A DNA stretch of 7,405 nucleotides from assembly GCA_028818995.1 (NCBI GenBank), contig JAPPMR010000824.1, positions 1-7,405 of the forward strand. The letters are read 5' to 3'. The stretch comes from Candidatus Poribacteria bacterium (GTDB lineage: Bacteria > Poribacteria > WGA-4E > WGA-3G). Under the pieces are notes generated by a model. That model worked only from the letters and a program-made list of their open reading frames with translations, made no database searches and was not told the origin of the DNA. Position numbers and translations under genes: made by a program. Shown here in pieces: positions 5,421-7,405 of this stretch; positions within the stretch are counted from its first letter, which is position 1, and each line of letters opens with the position of its first letter.

Positions 5421-6443
5421 TCAGTTCTCCTTAAATTCGCCTCGACTTTCTTGTTCAAATAACGTTAAGAAATCGTTGACACGATCAACGGCAGCTTGGG
5501 CGCGTTCGCGTGCAGATTCACTTTTCTCCTCCTCAGCTATCCACTGCTGCCGTTGTGGAAGCCATTCAGTTTGGAGATAATTGAGTTGATTCGCGAAATG
5601 CGGGTCTTCTGTTTCACTGACAAAATACTCAATTACGCCGAGTAATCCATATTTGCGATTGATCTCCATATCGTCCAATTCGTCTACCATTTGGGCAAAG
5701 AGTCGTTGGTTTCGATCCTGTCTGATTTGTCCCACTTCACGGGACGATTCAGTTAGCAGTTTATCAACAAATTCCTGCTTAGAATTGATCCAACGGGGTA
5801 AATTTCTGACATACTCCTCTAAGTCAAAATTGCCGCGTTGAAGTGCAAAATAAGCATGAATATGGATATTGCGGAAAAAGCCAGTATAGCCTACATTCGG
5901 ATCCATAGTGTCTGCATCATAAAGGATCTGGTTTTCAATGCTGCCATACAACAGTTTGAAGTCTTCAGCAGTAAGATTCATTGGTTTCAAGTGTGCCAAA
6001 ACAACAGCCGTTGCAGCCTCCACAAATGCTGGCTCAAAGTCATACATTGCCAAAATGTTTTCTGTAATGACCGCACCAGATTCATGATGCACCTTTCCTT
6101 GTAGATTGTGCTTTTCATAAAGTTCAGTGACAATGTTTTTCCTTGCAGGCGTGAGCATTTCGTTCAGCCAAAATCCGTTATGGTCAAGGATACGTTTTCC
6201 GTTGTCATCAGTTAAGATGACACCATCGTAACGTTTAGTGATGTCGTGTAGCGTTCCTGCAACTTCAAGCAGCTTGACATCACCACCTTCGCGCCTGCCA
6301 AGTTCCATACTCATTGCACGGACTCGCATGGTGTGGTTCCACGTATAATGCCGCCATTGAAATCCAACTCTGTTGTGTTCCCAAAGACCAAAAGTTTCAG
6401 TAACCAACGTTTCCAATTCATTCAAGACTTGGGCATAGTTCAT
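5421..6443 (-). CDS. HD-domain metal-dependent protein (predicted hydrolase)
   Basis: The N-terminal ~200 of 340 residues form an HD domain with a full set of metal-ligand candidates: His37 (WNHTMRV), His66-Asp67 (GTLHDITK), His119/His120 (KVHHESGAVI), His151 (VLAHLKP) and Asp176/Asp178 (LYDADTMD), followed by GYTGFFRN. The order H..HD..H..H..D is that of HD proteins with a two-metal centre. Most such proteins hydrolyse phosphate esters; a minority (PhnZ, myo-inositol oxygenase) are di-iron oxygenases. The DADxxD...GxxGxxR stretch resembles general HD hydrolases more than PhnZ. The C-terminal ~130 residues are charged and probably helical, with a likely coiled coil near 300-330, and match nothing I recognise. 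The start codon overlaps the truA stop as ATGA, with GAGG 5 nt upstream (6452-6449). The PhyH gene follows after one base. The HD fold is secure; the reaction and substrate are unknown. Confidence 0.85.
   Translation of the reverse strand: MNYAQVLNELETLVTETFGLWEHNRVGFQWRHYTWNHTMRVRAMSMELGRREGGDVKLLEVAGTLHDITKRYDGVILTDDNGKRILDHNGFWLNEMLTPARKNIVTELYEKHNLQGKVHHESGAVITENILAMYDFEPAFVEAATAVVLAHLKPMNLTAEDFKLLYGSIENQILYDADTMDPNVGYTGFFRNIHIHAYFALQRGNFDLEEYVRNLPRWINSKQEFVDKLLTESSREVGQIRQDRNQRLFAQMVDELDDMEINRKYGLLGVIEYFVSETEDPHFANQLNYLQTEWLPQRQQWIAEEEKSESARERAQAAVDRVNDFLTLFEQESRGEFKEN
5427..5432 (-). promoter_or_regulatory. ribosome binding site of the PhyH gene, inside the HD gene
   Basis: AAGGAG on the minus strand encodes the Lys-Glu near the C-terminus of the HD protein (EFKEN) and lies 7 nt before the ATG at 5419. 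It decides the PhyH start and implies coupled translation across the TGA-T-ATG junction. Confidence 0.85.
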
Positions 6444-7219
6444 AAAAACCTCGTTTCTTGTTTGTCATTATACTCAACACGAATAAGTGATAACCCGTGA
6501 GCAGGAACTGATGGTCCCGCTAATGCTCTGTCCTTCGCCTCTAAAATGTTATGAAACTGAACACATGCTTTTTCCACGTTACCAGAGGCGTTTTTGATGC
6601 TTTTCAGAATTGTGCCAACAATGGCACGAACCATTCCTCGCAAAAAGGAATTTGCTTCAATTTCAAAGTAGACATATTCACCTGCTTTCCAACAACACGC
6701 TTCAAAAACTTCACACACAGGATTTAGTCTATCACTTCCTGTTTTTTGGAAAGAAGAAAAATCCCATTTTCCAACTATACTGCGGCAGATTGCATCAACT
6801 AACGCTGCATCAATTGGTACAGAATAGAAATAGGAAGTGTGCCGTAAAAGTGCAGATCGATACGTACGATTTAAGATTGTATACCGATAACGGCGACTCG
6901 TTGCACTGAAACGAGAATGGAAATCTGCATCTACCTCAGTAACAGAGCAGACTATTATATCTCGTGGCAAAAGGGTGTTCAACCCTTTCTGAAAAGCAAT
7001 AATAGGAATCTGCAAATCGGTATGAAAATTTGCGACTTGTCCTTCCGCGTGAACACCCGTATCTGTTCTACCCGCCCCGACGATTCGGACTGATGTTTTG
7101 GTTAATTGTGCTAATGCCTCCTCAACTGCGCCCTGAATAGTCGGAAGATTAGGTTGTGTCTGCCATCCGTGGTAATTAGTGCCATCGTATTCAAGCACAA
7201 GTTTTATATTTCGCATCAT
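6440..7219 (-). CDS. truA: tRNA pseudouridine(38-40) synthase TruA
   Basis: TruA converts uridines 38-40 of the tRNA anticodon stem-loop to pseudouridine. The catalytic loop GAGRTDTGVHAEGQVANFHT is at residues 48-67, with Asp53 the nucleophile (E. coli Asp60). RFSATSRRYRYTI (103-115) carries the conserved active-site tyrosine, and the C-terminal NSFLRGMVRAIVGT is typical. The N-terminus RNIKLVLEYDGTNYHGWQTQ is a canonical family opening. I place the start at the ATG at 7219 (259 residues, normal length). An adjacent ATG at 7216 is equally possible, and in-frame ATG 7234 and GTG 7243 would add residues with no family match. None of these has a strong Shine-Dalgarno. The predicted transcript start near 7249 argues against GTG 7243. 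It is the first gene of a three-gene operon, and its stop overlaps the HD-gene start (ATGA). Confidence 0.96.
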   Translation of the reverse strand: MMRNIKLVLEYDGTNYHGWQTQPNLPTIQGAVEEALAQLTKTSVRIVGAGRTDTGVHAEGQVANFHTDLQIPIIAFQKGLNTLLPRDIIVCSVTEVDADFHSRFSATSRRYRYTILNRTYRSALLRHTSYFYSVPIDAALVDAICRSIVGKWDFSSFQKTGSDRLNPVCEVFEACCWKAGEYVYFEIEANSFLRGMVRAIVGTILKSIKNASGNVEKACVQFHNILEAKDRALAGPSVPAHGLSLIRVEYNDKQETRFL

Positions 7220-7255
7220 TTCACGCTGAAACATTTGAAGCACGCTAATAGATAC

Positions 7256-7285
7256 AGATTATCACAGTCTGTATTTAGGTGTCAA
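7256..7285 (-). promoter_or_regulatory. predicted sigma70-type promoter of the truA-HD-phyH operon
   Basis: The minus strand has a perfect -35 TTGACA (7285-7280), an 18-nt spacer and the -10 TAATCT (7261-7256), extended by an upstream TG (TGATAATCT). Transcription would begin near 7249, giving a leader of about 30 nt to the ATG at 7219. This is the strongest promoter in the window, and the tight spacing downstream suggests it serves all three genes. Confidence 0.7.
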
Positions 7286-7349
7286 ATCAATTTTGTTTTT
7301 AGTATACCGTTACGAATGGGAAATGAAGTGCATCTATTTTTAATATATG

Positions 7350-7405
7350 ACAGGACTTACGCATTTTTGTAAAATGGTGTATACTCTTCTATTATGAATA
7401 CATTT
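7350..7405 (+). other. possible mobile-element end at the right window edge
   Basis: ACAGGACTTACGCA (7350-7363) resembles a terminal sequence I recall from insertion sequences common in cyanobacteria and other bacteria. Just inside it, TTACGC (7357-7362), a 17-nt spacer and TATACT (7380-7385) look promoter-like, followed by an ATG at 7394 too close to the edge to judge. No transposase is visible and the partner inverted repeat would lie outside the window. Confidence 0.25.

Noticed and set aside
5420..5458. Longer start for the PhyH gene at 5458
   Set aside because: The extension overlaps the HD gene, while AAGGAG sits 7 nt before the ATG at 5419.
7394..7405. ATG at the right edge as a gene start
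   Set aside because: Only four codons are visible and there is no ribosome binding site; it cannot be supported from this window.

Overview
The window is an ordinary-looking bacterial chromosome segment of moderate, slightly AT-leaning composition with seven protein genes. It most resembles an uncultured, Poribacteria-like lineage. That guess rests on a phytanoyl-CoA-dioxygenase-family enzyme beside a Gfo/Idh/MocA oxidoreductase (both families are strongly expanded in Poribacteria) and on short hairpin-forming intergenic repeats of a kind I associate with those genomes. It is an inference, not a phylogenetic result.

Left block, minus strand (read right to left): murA (3157-1886, first committed step of peptidoglycan synthesis), hisD (1803-505, last step of histidine synthesis) and the first 135 codons of a DUF1028 protein (406 to the left edge, truncated by the window). 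murA has a good promoter candidate (TTCACA, 17 nt, TATACT), a leader of about 100 nt containing a small inverted repeat, and a clear ribosome binding site. The gaps murA-hisD and hisD-DUF1028 each hold two copies of the hairpin repeat, and neither downstream gene has a Shine-Dalgarno sequence at the normal distance.

Middle: one plus-strand gene, a Gfo/Idh/MocA NAD(P)-dependent oxidoreductase (3424-4473), is divergent from murA. It ends in a degenerate repeat copy and a strong intrinsic terminator (4523-4548), whose T-tract touches the stop codon of the convergent dioxygenase gene.

Right block, minus strand: truA (7219-6440, tRNA pseudouridine synthase), an HD-domain metal-dependent protein (6443-5421) and a PhyH-family Fe(II)/2-oxoglutarate dioxygenase (5419-4547) form a compact operon behind a near-consensus promoter (TTGACA, 18 nt, extended -10 TGATAATCT). 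truA and the HD gene overlap by ATGA, and the HD stop and dioxygenase start are one base apart. The translationally coupled HD + PhyH pair is the most interesting functional hint, because PhnZ (HD-fold di-iron oxygenase) and PhnY (2OG dioxygenase) are a known two-step pair from the same two superfamilies. The resemblance here is at superfamily level only.

The right edge (7350-7405) may be the end of a mobile element. I found no tRNA, rRNA, CRISPR array, prophage or defence genes, and no clearly new multi-gene system.
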